NCBI RefSeq assembly: GCF_036017065.1
Contig: NZ_JAYXHR010000002.1
Location: forward strand, 186,001-250,000
Length of the DNA: 64,000 nucleotides
From: Uliginosibacterium sp036017065
Lineage (GTDB): Bacteria > Pseudomonadota > Gammaproteobacteria > Burkholderiales > Rhodocyclaceae
Direction: 5' to 3'
The notes beneath the pieces were generated by a model that saw only the letters and a list, made by a program, of their open reading frames with translations, was not told where the DNA came from and did not search any database. A program made the position numbers and the translations under genes. How positions within the stretch are numbered: position 1 is the stretch's first letter; the number at the start of each line of letters is the position of its first letter. Positions 25,404 to 34,601 of this stretch are shown piece by piece.

Positions 25404-26555
25404 ATGCACGCAGCACACTGGGACATCTTCTGCAGCGTCGTCGACAACTTCGGCGACATCGGCGTGAGCTGGCGACTCGCCCGCCAGCTCCGCAAGGAAC
25501 ATGGTCTGCGGGTCCGCCTGTGGGTGGACGACCCGGTCAGCTTCGGGCTGCTGGAGCCGCGCCTGCAACCCGGCCTGCCGCACCAGACGCTGGAAGGCGT
25601 CGACATCCTGCACTGGACGCCCGCGGCCCCGGCCGGCGCGGTGCCCGGCGACGTGGTGGTGGAAGCCTTCGGCTGCGCACTGGGCGAAGCCTTCGAGCAG
25701 CGCATGGCCGAGCGCCAGCCGCGTCCGGTGTGGATCAACCTCGACTACCTGAGCGCGGAAGCCTGGGTGGAAGGCGTGCACAAACTGGGCTCGCCCCATC
25801 CGCGCCTGCCGCTGCAAAGCCATTTCTTCTCGCCGGGCTTCACCCCCGCGACCGGCGGCCTGTTGCGCGAAGCCGACCTCGCCGGCGAACGCGACGCCTT
25901 CCAGGCCGACGCCACGGCCCAGACCGGCTTCTGGCAGCAGCACACCGGCACGACGCCGCCGGAAGGCGCGCTCAAGGTCTCCCTCTTCGCCTACGAGAAT
26001 GCGGCCCTGCCCGGCCTGCTGGACCTGTGGGCCGCGGGCCCGCAACCGGTGTTCTGCGCCGTGCCCGTCGGCCGTGTGCTGGCTGGCGTCAAGCACTGGG
26101 CCGACGACGAGGGCCTGGCCGCCGGCAGCATCGTACGGCGGGGCGCGCTGACGCTGGCCGTGCTGCCTTTCCTGCACCACGCCGACTACGACCGCCTGCT
26201 GTGGGCCTGCGACCTCAATTTCGTACGCGGCGAAGACTCCTTCGTGCGTGCGCAATGGGCGCGCCGGCCGCTGGTCTGGCACATCTACCCGCAGCGCGAA
26301 GGCGCCCATCTCGTGAAGCTGGAAGCCTTCCTGCAGCGCTACGTGGCCGGCCTGGAACCATCGGCGGCGCTGGCCTTGCGCAGCTTCTGGTCGGGCTGGA
26401 ATGGCGACACGGACAGCACCCTGCCGCCCTGGCCCGCCCTGCTGGACGCCCTGCCCACGCTGACCCGCCACGCCGCCGGGTGGGAGGCAGCGCTCGCCAC
26501 CCGGCCCGACCTCGCCCGGCAGCTAGCGGATTTCTGTAACTCATTGCTAAAATAA
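25404..26555 (+). CDS. earP: EF-P arginine rhamnosyltransferase EarP
   Basis: 383 residues, the full family length (formerly DUF2331). The N-terminal nucleotide-sugar fold begins WDIFCSVVDNFGDIGVSWRLARQL, including the conserved DNFGDIGV. A further conserved stretch is NFVRGEDSFVRAQWA. It transfers rhamnose from dTDP-rhamnose to Arg32 of EF-P, which relieves ribosome stalling on polyproline. The efp gene 94 bp downstream encodes an EF-P with that Arg. The start at ATG 25404 fits the family. Confidence 0.95.
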   Translation: MHAAHWDIFCSVVDNFGDIGVSWRLARQLRKEHGLRVRLWVDDPVSFGLLEPRLQPGLPHQTLEGVDILHWTPAAPAGAVPGDVVVEAFGCALGEAFEQRMAERQPRPVWINLDYLSAEAWVEGVHKLGSPHPRLPLQSHFFSPGFTPATGGLLREADLAGERDAFQADATAQTGFWQQHTGTTPPEGALKVSLFAYENAALPGLLDLWAAGPQPVFCAVPVGRVLAGVKHWADDEGLAAGSIVRRGALTLAVLPFLHHADYDRLLWACDLNFVRGEDSFVRAQWARRPLVWHIYPQREGAHLVKLEAFLQRYVAGLEPSAALALRSFWSGWNGDTDSTLPPWPALLDALPTLTRHAAGWEAALATRPDLARQLADFCNSLLK

Positions 26556-26648
26556 TGGGTTTTCCGGATCCGGCCGCATGAGATTCACCGAAGCGTCCCG
26601 CCAGATCCGACCGTCCGAACACACCGAATTTCTTTTACCCGTACTCCG

Positions 26649-27206
26649 ATGAAAACCGCTCAAGAACTCCGCTCCGGCAACGTGATCATGGTCGGCAACG
26701 ACGCCCTGGTCGTGCAGAAGGCCGAATACAACAAGTCCGGCCGCAACGCCGCCGTGGTCAAGATGAAGCTGAAGAACCTTCTGACCGGCGCGCCGTCTGA
26801 ATCGGTCTACAAGGCCGACGACAAGTTCGAAGTCGTGCAGCTGGACCGCAAGGAAGTGACCTACTCGTACTTCGCCGATCCCATGTACGTCTTCATGGAC
26901 GCCGAGTACAACCAGTTCGAGATCGAAGCCGAGAACATGACCGACGCGCTGAAGTACCTGGAAGACGGCCTCCAGTGCGAAGTGGTGTTCTACAACGAGA
27001 AGGCCATTTCGGTGGAACTGCCGAACTCCGTCATCCGCGAAGTGACCTATACCGAACCCGCCGTGAAGGGCGACACCTCCGGCAAGGTCATGAAGCCCGC
27101 CAAGCTGGCCACCGGCTTCGAACTGCCGGTGCCGGCCTTCGTCGAGATCGGTGACAAGATCGAAATCGACACCCGCACCGACGAGTACAAGGCGCGCGTG
27201 AAGTAA
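26649..27206 (+). CDS. efp: Elongation factor P (Arg32 type)
   Basis: 185 residues, full length. Counting from Met, residue 32 is the Arg in KSGRNAAVV, the EarP substrate; Lys-type EF-Ps use EpmA instead. It acts in the ribosomal E site to speed peptide bonds at polyproline. Its neighbour earP completes the pathway apart from dTDP-rhamnose synthesis, not in this window. A strong terminator follows at 27232. Confidence 0.97.
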   Translation: MKTAQELRSGNVIMVGNDALVVQKAEYNKSGRNAAVVKMKLKNLLTGAPSESVYKADDKFEVVQLDRKEVTYSYFADPMYVFMDAEYNQFEIEAENMTDALKYLEDGLQCEVVFYNEKAISVELPNSVIREVTYTEPAVKGDTSGKVMKPAKLATGFELPVPAFVEIGDKIEIDTRTDEYKARVK

Positions 27207-27231
27207 GCACAGTCCATCCGTTTCGGGAAAA

Positions 27232-27262
27232 AGGGGGCTGGAAACAGCCCCCTCTTTTTTTT
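27232..27262 (+). terminator. Rho-independent terminator after efp
   Basis: A perfect 9-bp stem AGGGGGCTG / CAGCCCCCT has a GAAA tetraloop and is followed by C and eight T residues, 25 bp after the efp stop. Confidence 0.93.
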
Positions 27263-27313
27263 GGCGCGCCGTTTTTGCAGCTGCGCCGCAACCACAAGGG
27301 AGACCTCTCCACC

Positions 27314-27724
27314 ATGAAACCTGCCATCACCCTGACCAGCCTGGACTACGCCCGCCTGGACCGCGTCGTGCATCTCGCACAGGCGCAGGGCCAGGACGTT
27401 GCAGGCCTGGAGTCCGAACTGCTGCGCGCCGACATCGTCGAGCCGCGCAGCGTGCGTCCCGACGTGGTGACGATGAACTCCCGCGTCCGCTTCACCTTCG
27501 AGCCGGAAGCCGAGGAGTTCGAATACGTCCTCAGCTACCCCTGGGATGCCGACAAGACCGACGTGCCCCGCCTGTCCGTGCTCACCCCGGTCGGCAGTGC
27601 CCTGCTGGGCCTGCGTGTCGGCCAGCGCATCGACTGGCAGGTACCGGGCGGCCGCAAGCTGCGCCTGCACGTCATCGAGCTGCCCTGGCAACCGGAGAGC
27701 AACGGCGAAGAAATCGGCGACTGA
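27314..27724 (+). CDS. rnk: Rnk-like nucleoside diphosphate kinase regulator
   Basis: 136 residues. The C-terminal half is the FKBP-like GreA/B C-terminal fold: TVLTPVGSALLGLRVGQ-like (here LSVLTPVGSALLGLRVGQRI), followed by a basic strand. The N-terminal 50 residues form a short helical region, as in Rnk, which interacts with RNA polymerase. E. coli Rnk influences Ndk levels. ATG 27314 follows the efp terminator, so it needs its own promoter in about 50 bp. Confidence 0.85.
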   Translation: MKPAITLTSLDYARLDRVVHLAQAQGQDVAGLESELLRADIVEPRSVRPDVVTMNSRVRFTFEPEAEEFEYVLSYPWDADKTDVPRLSVLTPVGSALLGLRVGQRIDWQVPGGRKLRLHVIELPWQPESNGEEIGD

Positions 27725-27734
27725 TCACCCGGAA

Positions 27735-27763
27735 CCACGCCGGCTCTTCGCAGCACGGCGTGG
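27735..27763. terminator. Weak hairpin downstream of rnk
   Basis: CCACGCCG pairs perfectly with CGGCGTGG across a 13-nt loop, 11 bp after the rnk stop. No T tract follows, so this is only a possible terminator. Confidence 0.35.
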
Positions 27764-27894
27764 ATGCAGGAGCGCCACGACCGCCCCTGCCTCGCGCCCT
27801 GCCTGCCATGACAATCGTCGGCGCCCGTTACACTTTTGTTTCTCCACCGCCAATCATTTTTCCCAAGCCACTGAAAGACATGGTCTTTTTAGTG

Positions 27895-27910
27895 TGGCAC
27901 GGCGTTTGCG
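27895..27910 (+). promoter_or_regulatory. Sigma-54 (RpoN) promoter for the PEP-CTERM gene
   Basis: TGGCACG, four bases, then TTGCG matches the -24/-12 consensus exactly, with GG and GC ten bases apart. Transcription would start near 27921, about 34 bp before the ATG. A perfect palindrome AAAGAC-ATG-GTCTTT lies just upstream (27874-27888). PEP-CTERM genes in related bacteria are reported to depend on RpoN with PrsK/PrsR. Confidence 0.85.
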
Positions 27911-27954
27911 TCGACAGCGCATCGACAACGTAGCAACCCGTAAGGAGAAGTGTG

Positions 27955-28785
27955 ATGCGCAAGGAGTTAACGAAGCTCTTGTTCAGTGCCTGCCTTCTCG
28001 GCGGGGCGAGTGCAAGCCAGGCAGGGCTGCTCATCGGCGGTGACGCCGCCAACCAGGCATCGGCCAGCGCCATCGTCGATATCGTTTTCATGATCGACAC
28101 GTCCGCATCGATGAGCGATGACATCTCGGCTATCGGCGCAGCCGCGAACCGGGTCGTTGCCAACCTGAGCTGTCCCGACATCGATTGCTATGTGCGGGCG
28201 CGTTTCATGGGCATCACCGGCAATTCCGGCTCGGTGTTCAACGAGAACGTCCGCAGCTACGTACTTGGCAAGAGCGGCACGCCGACCAGCGACCAGTCCG
28301 AAGACAACGGCTGGGGCGTCGTCGATCTGGTGAACTATTTCGACTGGGGTACGGACGCCACCGCGACCCAGAAGAACTACCACGCCATCGTCACCATCGG
28401 CGACGAGGGTACCGAGAATGGCAGCCCGGTGAACGCAATGGACTTCGTTGCTGCCAAGGCGGCCAACGAGGCCGCCATCGCGGCAGGCATCTTCCTGTTC
28501 TCGTGGGTCACCGACGACCCCTTTGCCGGCGTTCCTGCGCTGTTCCGGGCGATGGCGATCGGTGGCGATCCCGGTAACGGTGAACTGTACGGCAGCACGG
28601 GTGGTGCTTACCTGGAAGGCCTGTCCGGCGTGGACGTCGAGGCCCGCCTGGAGGAGATCATCTGCTTCGTGGCGGGCGGCGGCGAGGACCCCGAAGAACC
28701 GGGTAGCGTCCCGATCCCGTCCTCGCTTGCACTCGTGGGCCTTGCCCTGTTCGGCATGCGGCGGAGCCTGCGGTCGCGCCACTGA
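27955..28785 (+). CDS. Secreted vWA-domain protein with PEP-CTERM sorting signal
   Basis: 276 residues. A signal peptide (FSACLLGGASASQAG) precedes a von Willebrand A domain whose MIDAS motif is DTSASMS near residue 49. The end is a PEP-CTERM tripartite signal: VPIPSS, a hydrophobic stretch (LALVGLALFGM) and a basic tail (RRSLRSRH). Such proteins are processed by exosortase and linked to exopolysaccharide or floc formation. AAGGAGA precedes ATG 27955. The exosortase gene is not in the window. The RpoN promoter at 27895 drives it. Confidence 0.9.
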   Translation: MRKELTKLLFSACLLGGASASQAGLLIGGDAANQASASAIVDIVFMIDTSASMSDDISAIGAAANRVVANLSCPDIDCYVRARFMGITGNSGSVFNENVRSYVLGKSGTPTSDQSEDNGWGVVDLVNYFDWGTDATATQKNYHAIVTIGDEGTENGSPVNAMDFVAAKAANEAAIAAGIFLFSWVTDDPFAGVPALFRAMAIGGDPGNGELYGSTGGAYLEGLSGVDVEARLEEIICFVAGGGEDPEEPGSVPIPSSLALVGLALFGMRRSLRSRH

Positions 28786-28806
28786 CTCCCCGAGCAATCA
28801 GGGCAA

Positions 28807-28838
28807 GCAACGGCAGCCCGTGGGCTGCCGTTTGCTTT
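28807..28838 (+). terminator. Terminator hairpin after the vWA gene
   Basis: GCAACGGCAGCCC pairs with GGGCTGCCGTTTGC (one bulge) over a 2-nt loop, 21 bp after the stop; only a short T stretch follows. Confidence 0.65.
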
Positions 28839-28850
28839 GGCGCCGCGATC

Positions 28851-28869
28851 TTTGTCAGCTACTGACAAA
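28851..28869. promoter_or_regulatory. Perfect palindrome upstream of uvrA (operator candidate)
   Basis: TTTGTCAG-CTA-CTGACAAA has perfect 8-bp arms and lies about 57 bp before the uvrA start, where a repressor could block transcription. It does not fit the LexA box CTGT-N8-ACAG. The cognate regulator is unknown. Confidence 0.45.
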
Positions 28870-28925
28870 ACCCGACGCTCACACCAAGTAGACTTGGCAG
28901 GTTTCCCCTGTCGCTGCAGGTCGCA

Positions 28926-31900
28926 ATGCCCTCCCCGAAAAACGCCCCCCGATATGCTCCCAGTGCCGCGCCGACCATCCGCATCCGCGGCGCCCGCCAG
29001 AACAACCTGAAGAACCTCAGCCTGGACATTCCCACCGGCGAGCTGGTGGTCGTCACCGGTCCGTCCGGCTCGGGCAAGAGTTCGCTGGTGTTCGACACGC
29101 TGTACGCGGAGGGCCAGCGCCGCTACGTGGAGACCTTCAGCCCCTACGCGCGCCAATTCCTGGACCGCATGGACAAGCCGCAGGTGGATGCCATCGAAGG
29201 CGTGCCGCCGGCCATCGCCATCGACCAGACCAATCCGGTGCGCACCTCGCGCAGCACGGTCGGCACCATGACCGAGCTGAACGACCACCTCAAGCTGCTG
29301 TTCGCGCGTTGCTCGCACCTGCACTGCCGCAACTGCGGCAAGGAAGTGCGCCGCGAGACGCCACCGCACATCGCCGACAGCATCCGCCAGCGTGCCACGC
29401 AGGCCAATGACCCTCGCCTGGCGGTCATCGCGCCGGTGCGCATCCCGGACAACTTCAGCGAGGCCGAGATCCGCGCCGCGCTGGAGGCACAGGGCTACGC
29501 CCGCATTGAGGCGGACGCCGATCCGCAATGGCTGGTGGTCACCACCGACCGCTTCCGCGCCGGCAGCGTGGAGCAGTCGCGCCTGCTGGAAGCGGTGGAG
29601 AACGCGCTGAAGCTCGGCAATGGCCGCCTGCGTGTCGACGCCGAAGGCACGCAGTGGAAGTTCTCCGCCGACCTGCACTGCGCGGACTGCGACATTCACT
29701 ACGCCGACCCGACGCCGGCGCAGTTCTCCTTCAACAGCGCAGTCGGCGCCTGCGAAGCCTGCCGCGGTTTCGGCCGCGTCATCGGCGTCGACCCCGGCCT
29801 GGTCATCCCCGACGAATCGAAGACCCTGGCCGGCGGCGCCATCAAGCCCTGGCAGACCGACAGCTACCGCGAATGCCAAGACGATCTCACCAAGCATGCG
29901 AAGAAGCACGGCGTCGCCATGGACGTCCCCTGGCGCGACCTGCCGGAGGAACATCGCCTGTGGGTGTTCGAAGGCGACCCGGAATGGGTGAGCTGGGAGA
30001 AGACCGGCACGCGCAAGTGGTACGGCGTGCGCGCCTTCTTCGACTGGCTGGAAACCAAGGCCTACAAGATGCACATCCGCGTGCTGCTGTCGCGCTACCG
30101 CGCGTACACGCCCTGTACGGTGTGCGAGGGCGCGCGGCTGAAGACCGAATCGCTGCTGTGGCGCGTCGGCGATGCCACGCCGGAAGGCGTCAAGCGTTTC
30201 CGCGCGCGCGGCGTCACGATGTCCGACGCCGCCCTGCGGCGCCTGCCCGGCCTCAACATCCATGAGGCCATGCTGCTGCCGGTAGAGCGCCTGCGCGAAT
30301 TCATCCTCGCGCTGAAACTGCCCACCCCACTGGACCAGGCCACGGTCCTGCTGATGGACGAGCTGAAGAGCCGCCTCGGCTACCTCGGCGAAGTCGGCCT
30401 CGGCTACCTGACGCTGGACCGCCAGAGCCGCACCCTGTCCGGCGGCGAGGTGCAGCGCATCAACCTCACCACCGCGCTCGGCACCTCGCTGGTCAACACC
30501 CTGTTCGTGCTGGACGAGCCCTCCATCGGCCTCCACCCGCGCGACATGACGCGCATCAACGGCGTGATGCACCGGCTGCGCGATGCCGGCAATTCGCTGA
30601 TCGTCGTCGAGCATGATCCCGCCGTCATGTTCGCCGCCGACCGCATCCTCGACATCGGCCCCGGCCCCGGCAAACAGGGCGGTGACATCGTGTTCTGGGG
30701 CACGCCGGACGACCTGCGCGGACGCACCGATACGCTCACCGCGCAATACCTCGGCGGTCATCGTCGCGTGGACGCCGGCCTGACCGCACGCGAAGTCGCG
30801 GAATGGACGCCGCGCCTCACGCTGCGCGGCGCACGCCAGCACAACCTGCGCGAAGTCACGCTGTCGCTGCCGCTGCGTCGCTTCGTCGCGCTGACCGGCG
30901 TGTCCGGCTCCGGCAAGAGCACGCTGATCCAGGACGTGCTCTACCCCGCGCTGCAGAAGCATTTCGGCGAGGCCACCGAGACACCCGGGGAATTCGACTC
31001 GCTGCAGGGCCTGGAGGACATCACCGGCGTGGTGATGGTCGACCAGTCACCCATTGGCAAGACCGCGCGTTCCAACCCGGCCAGCTACGTCGGCGCCTGG
31101 GATGCCATCCGCAAGCGCTTCGCCGCGCTCGACGAATCGGCAGCGCGCGGCTACACCGCTGGCACCTTCAGCTTCAACGCCGGCGACGGCCGCTGCCCCA
31201 CTTGCGGCGGCAGCGGCTTCGAGCATGTCGAGATGCAGTTCCTGTCCGACGTCTACCTGCGCTGCCCGGACTGCGACGGCAAGCGCTTCCGCCCCGAAGT
31301 GCTGGAAGTACACATCGCCGGCAAGTCGGTCGCCGACATGCTGGACATGACGGTGCGCGATGCGCTGGAATTCTTCGCCGGTGATGGAGAGCTGGCGCGT
31401 GCGCTGCAACCGCTGATCGATGTCGGCCTCGACTACCTGACCCTGGGCCAGCCGGTACCCACGCTGTCCGGCGGCGAAGCGCAGCGCCTCAAACTCGCAG
31501 GCCACCTCGCCGCGACCTACGAGAAGCTGCATCGCAAGGGCGCCAGGACGGCTGCAAAGGCCGCCGGCAAACCCGCGACGAAGAAGGCCGTCGACTCCCT
31601 GCTGTTCCTGTTCGACGAACCGACCACCGGCCTGCACTTCGACGACGTCGCCAAGCTGCTGCGCGCGCTGTCGCGCCTGGTGGAAGCCGGCCACTCGGTG
31701 CTGGTGATCGAGCACAACCTCGACATCGTCGCCGCCGCCGACTGGGTCATCGACCTCGGCCCGGAAGGGGGCGAAGGCGGCGGACAGATCATGTTCGAAG
31801 GCACTGCAGCCGCACTGCGTGACAGTGACACGCACACGGGTCGTGCACTCGCCGAGTACCTGGACGCGCTGGCACAGCCCGCCGCCAAGACAACAGGCAA

Positions 31901-34589
31901 GAAAACGAAAGCCGCAGCCGCACTCCGTGCCGCCGAGCCCTCTGTACGCTACCGCCCCGCCACCCCAGATGCCGTCCGCATCGTGCACGCCCGTGAGCAC
32001 AACCTGAAGAACGTCTCCGTCGACATCCCGCACCAGCGCTTCACGGTGGTGACCGGCGTGTCCGGCTCCGGCAAGTCCACGCTGGCCTTCGACATCCTCT
32101 TCGCCGAAGGCCAGCGCCGTTACCTCGAATCGCTGAACGCTTACGCGCGCCAGTTCGTACAGCCGGCCGCCAAGCCGGACGTGGATGCCATCTTCGGCAT
32201 TCCGCCGACGGTTGCCATCGAGCAGCGCACCAGCCGCGGCGGCCGCAAGAGCACGGTGGGCACGCTGACCGAGGTGCACCACTTCCTGCGCCTGATGTTC
32301 GTGAAGCTCGGCACCCAGCACTGCCCGCAGCACGGCGACGCCATCGAGCCGCAGAGCGAGGACGCGATTGCCGCGCGCATCCTGCGCGACTGGAAGAACC
32401 AGACCGTCACCCTGGCCGCGCCCCTGATCGTCGGCCGCAAGGGCTTGTACACCGACCTCGCCAAGACCATGGCCGCCAAGGGCCACACACACCTGCGCGT
32501 GGATGGCGAACTGATCGCCACCAAGCCCTGGCCACGACTCGACCGCTTCAAGGAGCACAACATCGAGCTGCCGCTGGTGACGCTGAAGGTATCGCCGCGC
32601 GATGAGAAGAGCCTGCGCGTGGCCATCAGCGACACGCTGGCCTATGGCAAGGGCGTGCTGTATCTGATCGATGCCGCCAACGACGCGACGGTGTTCTCCA
32701 CCAAGCGCGCCTGCCCCACCTGCGGCGAGAGCTTCCCGGAACTCGACCCGCGCCTGTTCTCCTACAACTCCAAGCACGGCTGGTGCGAGGAGTGCTGCGG
32801 CACCGGCGTGAAGCTGGCGAAGTGGCTGAAGGACCCGGAACTGGACCAGACCGAGATGGAGTTCGCCGGCCTGAGTTATGACAAGAGCGCGGACGACCCC
32901 GACGCCGAGGAAGAAGAGGTCTGCCACGTCTGCGAGGGCAAACGCCTCAACCCCACCGCGCTGGCCGTCGAGTTCAAGGAGCGCAGCATCGCCGGCTACA
33001 GCGAACTGTCGGTCAGCCACATGCTGGACTGGGTGAAGGGCCTTAAGCTCAGCGGGCGTGAAGCCGAGATCGGCCGCGACATCCTGTCCGAACTGGGCAG
33101 TCGCCTGTCATTCCTGCGCGACGTGGGCCTCGGCTACCTGACGCTGGAGCGCGGCGCGCCGACGCTGTCCGGCGGCGAAGCGCAACGCATCCGCCTCGCC
33201 TCGCAACTCGGCACCAATCTGCGCGGCGTCTGCTACGTGCTGGACGAGCCCAGCATCGGCCTGCACCCGCGCGACAACCACCTGCTGCTCGACACCCTGC
33301 ATGCCCTGCAGGAAAAGGGCAACACGGTGGTGGTGGTGGAGCACGACGAAGACACCATCCGCCGCGCCCACCACGTCATCGACCTCGGCCCCGGCGCCGG
33401 CACGCGCGGCGGCCACATCGTCGGGCAGGGCACCGCCGACGAACTGATCGCCATCGAGGCATCCACCACCGGCCGCTGCCTGCGCCAGCCGCTGATCCAC
33501 CCGCTGCATCCGCCGCGCAAGGTAGACGCAGAGACGCCCGTCGTCGAAGTCAGCGGTGCCAGCCTGCACAACCTGCAGGACGTGGACGCCCGCATCCCGC
33601 TCGGCCGCCTCACCGTCGTCACCGGCGTGTCCGGCTCCGGCAAGTCCACCCTCGCGCGCGACGTGCTGCACGCCAACCTGCGCCGCCTCGTCATCGACGC
33701 CAACTCCGGCAAGAACCGCCGCAGCAAGGTCGACATCTTCGGCTGCGACGCCATCGAAGGCTGGGACCAGGTCGGCCGCGTGCTGGAAGTCGACCAGACC
33801 CCCATCGGCAAGACCCCGCGCAGCTGCCCCGCCACCTACATCGGCTTCTGGGACGCCGTGCGCAAGCTGTACGCCGACAGCGAAACCTCCCGCCTGCGCG
33901 GCTGGGGCCCCGGCCGCTTCTCCTTCAACACCAGCGGCGGCCGCTGCGACGCCTGTGAAGGCCAGGGCATGAAAACGGTGGAGATGAACTTCCTGCCCAA
34001 CGTGAAGGTGCCCTGCGACGTGTGCAACGGCGCACGCTTCAACGCCGACACGCTGACCGCCAGCTGGCGCGGCAAGACCATCGCCGACGTGCTGGCGATG
34101 GAGGTCGACGAAGCCGTCGACTTCTTCGCCGCGCACCCCTCCATCTCGCATCCGCTGAAGCTGCTGCAGGACGTCGGCCTCGGCTACCTCACGCTGGGCC
34201 AGGCCTCGCCGACGCTGTCCGGCGGCGAAGCGCAACGCATCAAACTGGTCACCGAGCTGGTGAAAGTCAAACCCGACGGCGCCACCCGCGGCCGCGCGAA
34301 GACGCCGCACACGCTCTACGTGCTGGACGAACCCACGGTCGGCCTGCACATGGCAGACGTGGAGAAGCTGATCCTGGTGCTGCATCGCCTCGTCGATGCC
34401 GGCAACTCAGTGCTGGTCATCGAGCACGACCTGGATGTCATGGCCGAGGCCGACTGGATCATCGACCTCGGGCCGGAAGGTGGCGACGGCGGCGGCAAGA
34501 TCGTCTTCGCCGGGCCGGTGGCGAAGTGTGTGAAGGCGAAGACGCACACGGGGCGGGCGCTCGCGAAGTTTCTGGCGCGGACGGGGTAG
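28926..34589 (+). CDS. uvrA: Tandem (double-length) UvrA excinuclease subunit
   Basis: 1887 residues, twice the normal 940. Two complete UvrA-like halves are joined by a basic, Ala/Lys-rich linker (about 975-1005). Each half has two ABC ATPase sites: Walker A near residues 44, 657, 1044 and 1566 (GPSGSGKS or GVSGSGKST), with LSGGE signatures. Zinc-finger cysteines are present in both halves (for example CPTCGGSGF near 758, CDACEGQGM near 1677). UvrA dimers find lesions for UvrB/UvrC, so this is a covalent pseudo-dimer. Similar long UvrAs occur in other proteobacteria. Confidence 0.93.
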   Translation: MPSPKNAPRYAPSAAPTIRIRGARQNNLKNLSLDIPTGELVVVTGPSGSGKSSLVFDTLYAEGQRRYVETFSPYARQFLDRMDKPQVDAIEGVPPAIAIDQTNPVRTSRSTVGTMTELNDHLKLLFARCSHLHCRNCGKEVRRETPPHIADSIRQRATQANDPRLAVIAPVRIPDNFSEAEIRAALEAQGYARIEADADPQWLVVTTDRFRAGSVEQSRLLEAVENALKLGNGRLRVDAEGTQWKFSADLHCADCDIHYADPTPAQFSFNSAVGACEACRGFGRVIGVDPGLVIPDESKTLAGGAIKPWQTDSYRECQDDLTKHAKKHGVAMDVPWRDLPEEHRLWVFEGDPEWVSWEKTGTRKWYGVRAFFDWLETKAYKMHIRVLLSRYRAYTPCTVCEGARLKTESLLWRVGDATPEGVKRFRARGVTMSDAALRRLPGLNIHEAMLLPVERLREFILALKLPTPLDQATVLLMDELKSRLGYLGEVGLGYLTLDRQSRTLSGGEVQRINLTTALGTSLVNTLFVLDEPSIGLHPRDMTRINGVMHRLRDAGNSLIVVEHDPAVMFAADRILDIGPGPGKQGGDIVFWGTPDDLRGRTDTLTAQYLGGHRRVDAGLTAREVAEWTPRLTLRGARQHNLREVTLSLPLRRFVALTGVSGSGKSTLIQDVLYPALQKHFGEATETPGEFDSLQGLEDITGVVMVDQSPIGKTARSNPASYVGAWDAIRKRFAALDESAARGYTAGTFSFNAGDGRCPTCGGSGFEHVEMQFLSDVYLRCPDCDGKRFRPEVLEVHIAGKSVADMLDMTVRDALEFFAGDGELARALQPLIDVGLDYLTLGQPVPTLSGGEAQRLKLAGHLAATYEKLHRKGARTAAKAAGKPATKKAVDSLLFLFDEPTTGLHFDDVAKLLRALSRLVEAGHSVLVIEHNLDIVAAADWVIDLGPEGGEGGGQIMFEGTAAALRDSDTHTGRALAEYLDALAQPAAKTTGKKTKAAAALRAAEPSVRYRPATPDAVRIVHAREHNLKNVSVDIPHQRFTVVTGVSGSGKSTLAFDILFAEGQRRYLESLNAYARQFVQPAAKPDVDAIFGIPPTVAIEQRTSRGGRKSTVGTLTEVHHFLRLMFVKLGTQHCPQHGDAIEPQSEDAIAARILRDWKNQTVTLAAPLIVGRKGLYTDLAKTMAAKGHTHLRVDGELIATKPWPRLDRFKEHNIELPLVTLKVSPRDEKSLRVAISDTLAYGKGVLYLIDAANDATVFSTKRACPTCGESFPELDPRLFSYNSKHGWCEECCGTGVKLAKWLKDPELDQTEMEFAGLSYDKSADDPDAEEEEVCHVCEGKRLNPTALAVEFKERSIAGYSELSVSHMLDWVKGLKLSGREAEIGRDILSELGSRLSFLRDVGLGYLTLERGAPTLSGGEAQRIRLASQLGTNLRGVCYVLDEPSIGLHPRDNHLLLDTLHALQEKGNTVVVVEHDEDTIRRAHHVIDLGPGAGTRGGHIVGQGTADELIAIEASTTGRCLRQPLIHPLHPPRKVDAETPVVEVSGASLHNLQDVDARIPLGRLTVVTGVSGSGKSTLARDVLHANLRRLVIDANSGKNRRSKVDIFGCDAIEGWDQVGRVLEVDQTPIGKTPRSCPATYIGFWDAVRKLYADSETSRLRGWGPGRFSFNTSGGRCDACEGQGMKTVEMNFLPNVKVPCDVCNGARFNADTLTASWRGKTIADVLAMEVDEAVDFFAAHPSISHPLKLLQDVGLGYLTLGQASPTLSGGEAQRIKLVTELVKVKPDGATRGRAKTPHTLYVLDEPTVGLHMADVEKLILVLHRLVDAGNSVLVIEHDLDVMAEADWIIDLGPEGGDGGGKIVFAGPVAKCVKAKTHTGRALAKFLARTG

Positions 34590-34601
34590 CTCCTACCCGC
34601 C

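Noticed and set aside
28851..28869. LexA/SOS box for uvrA
   Set aside because: The palindrome does not match CTGT-N8-ACAG; kept only as an unassigned operator candidate.
31047..33020. Minus-strand 657-codon frame opposite uvrA
   Set aside because: Antisense to UvrA ATPase and zinc-finger motifs; no independent evidence.
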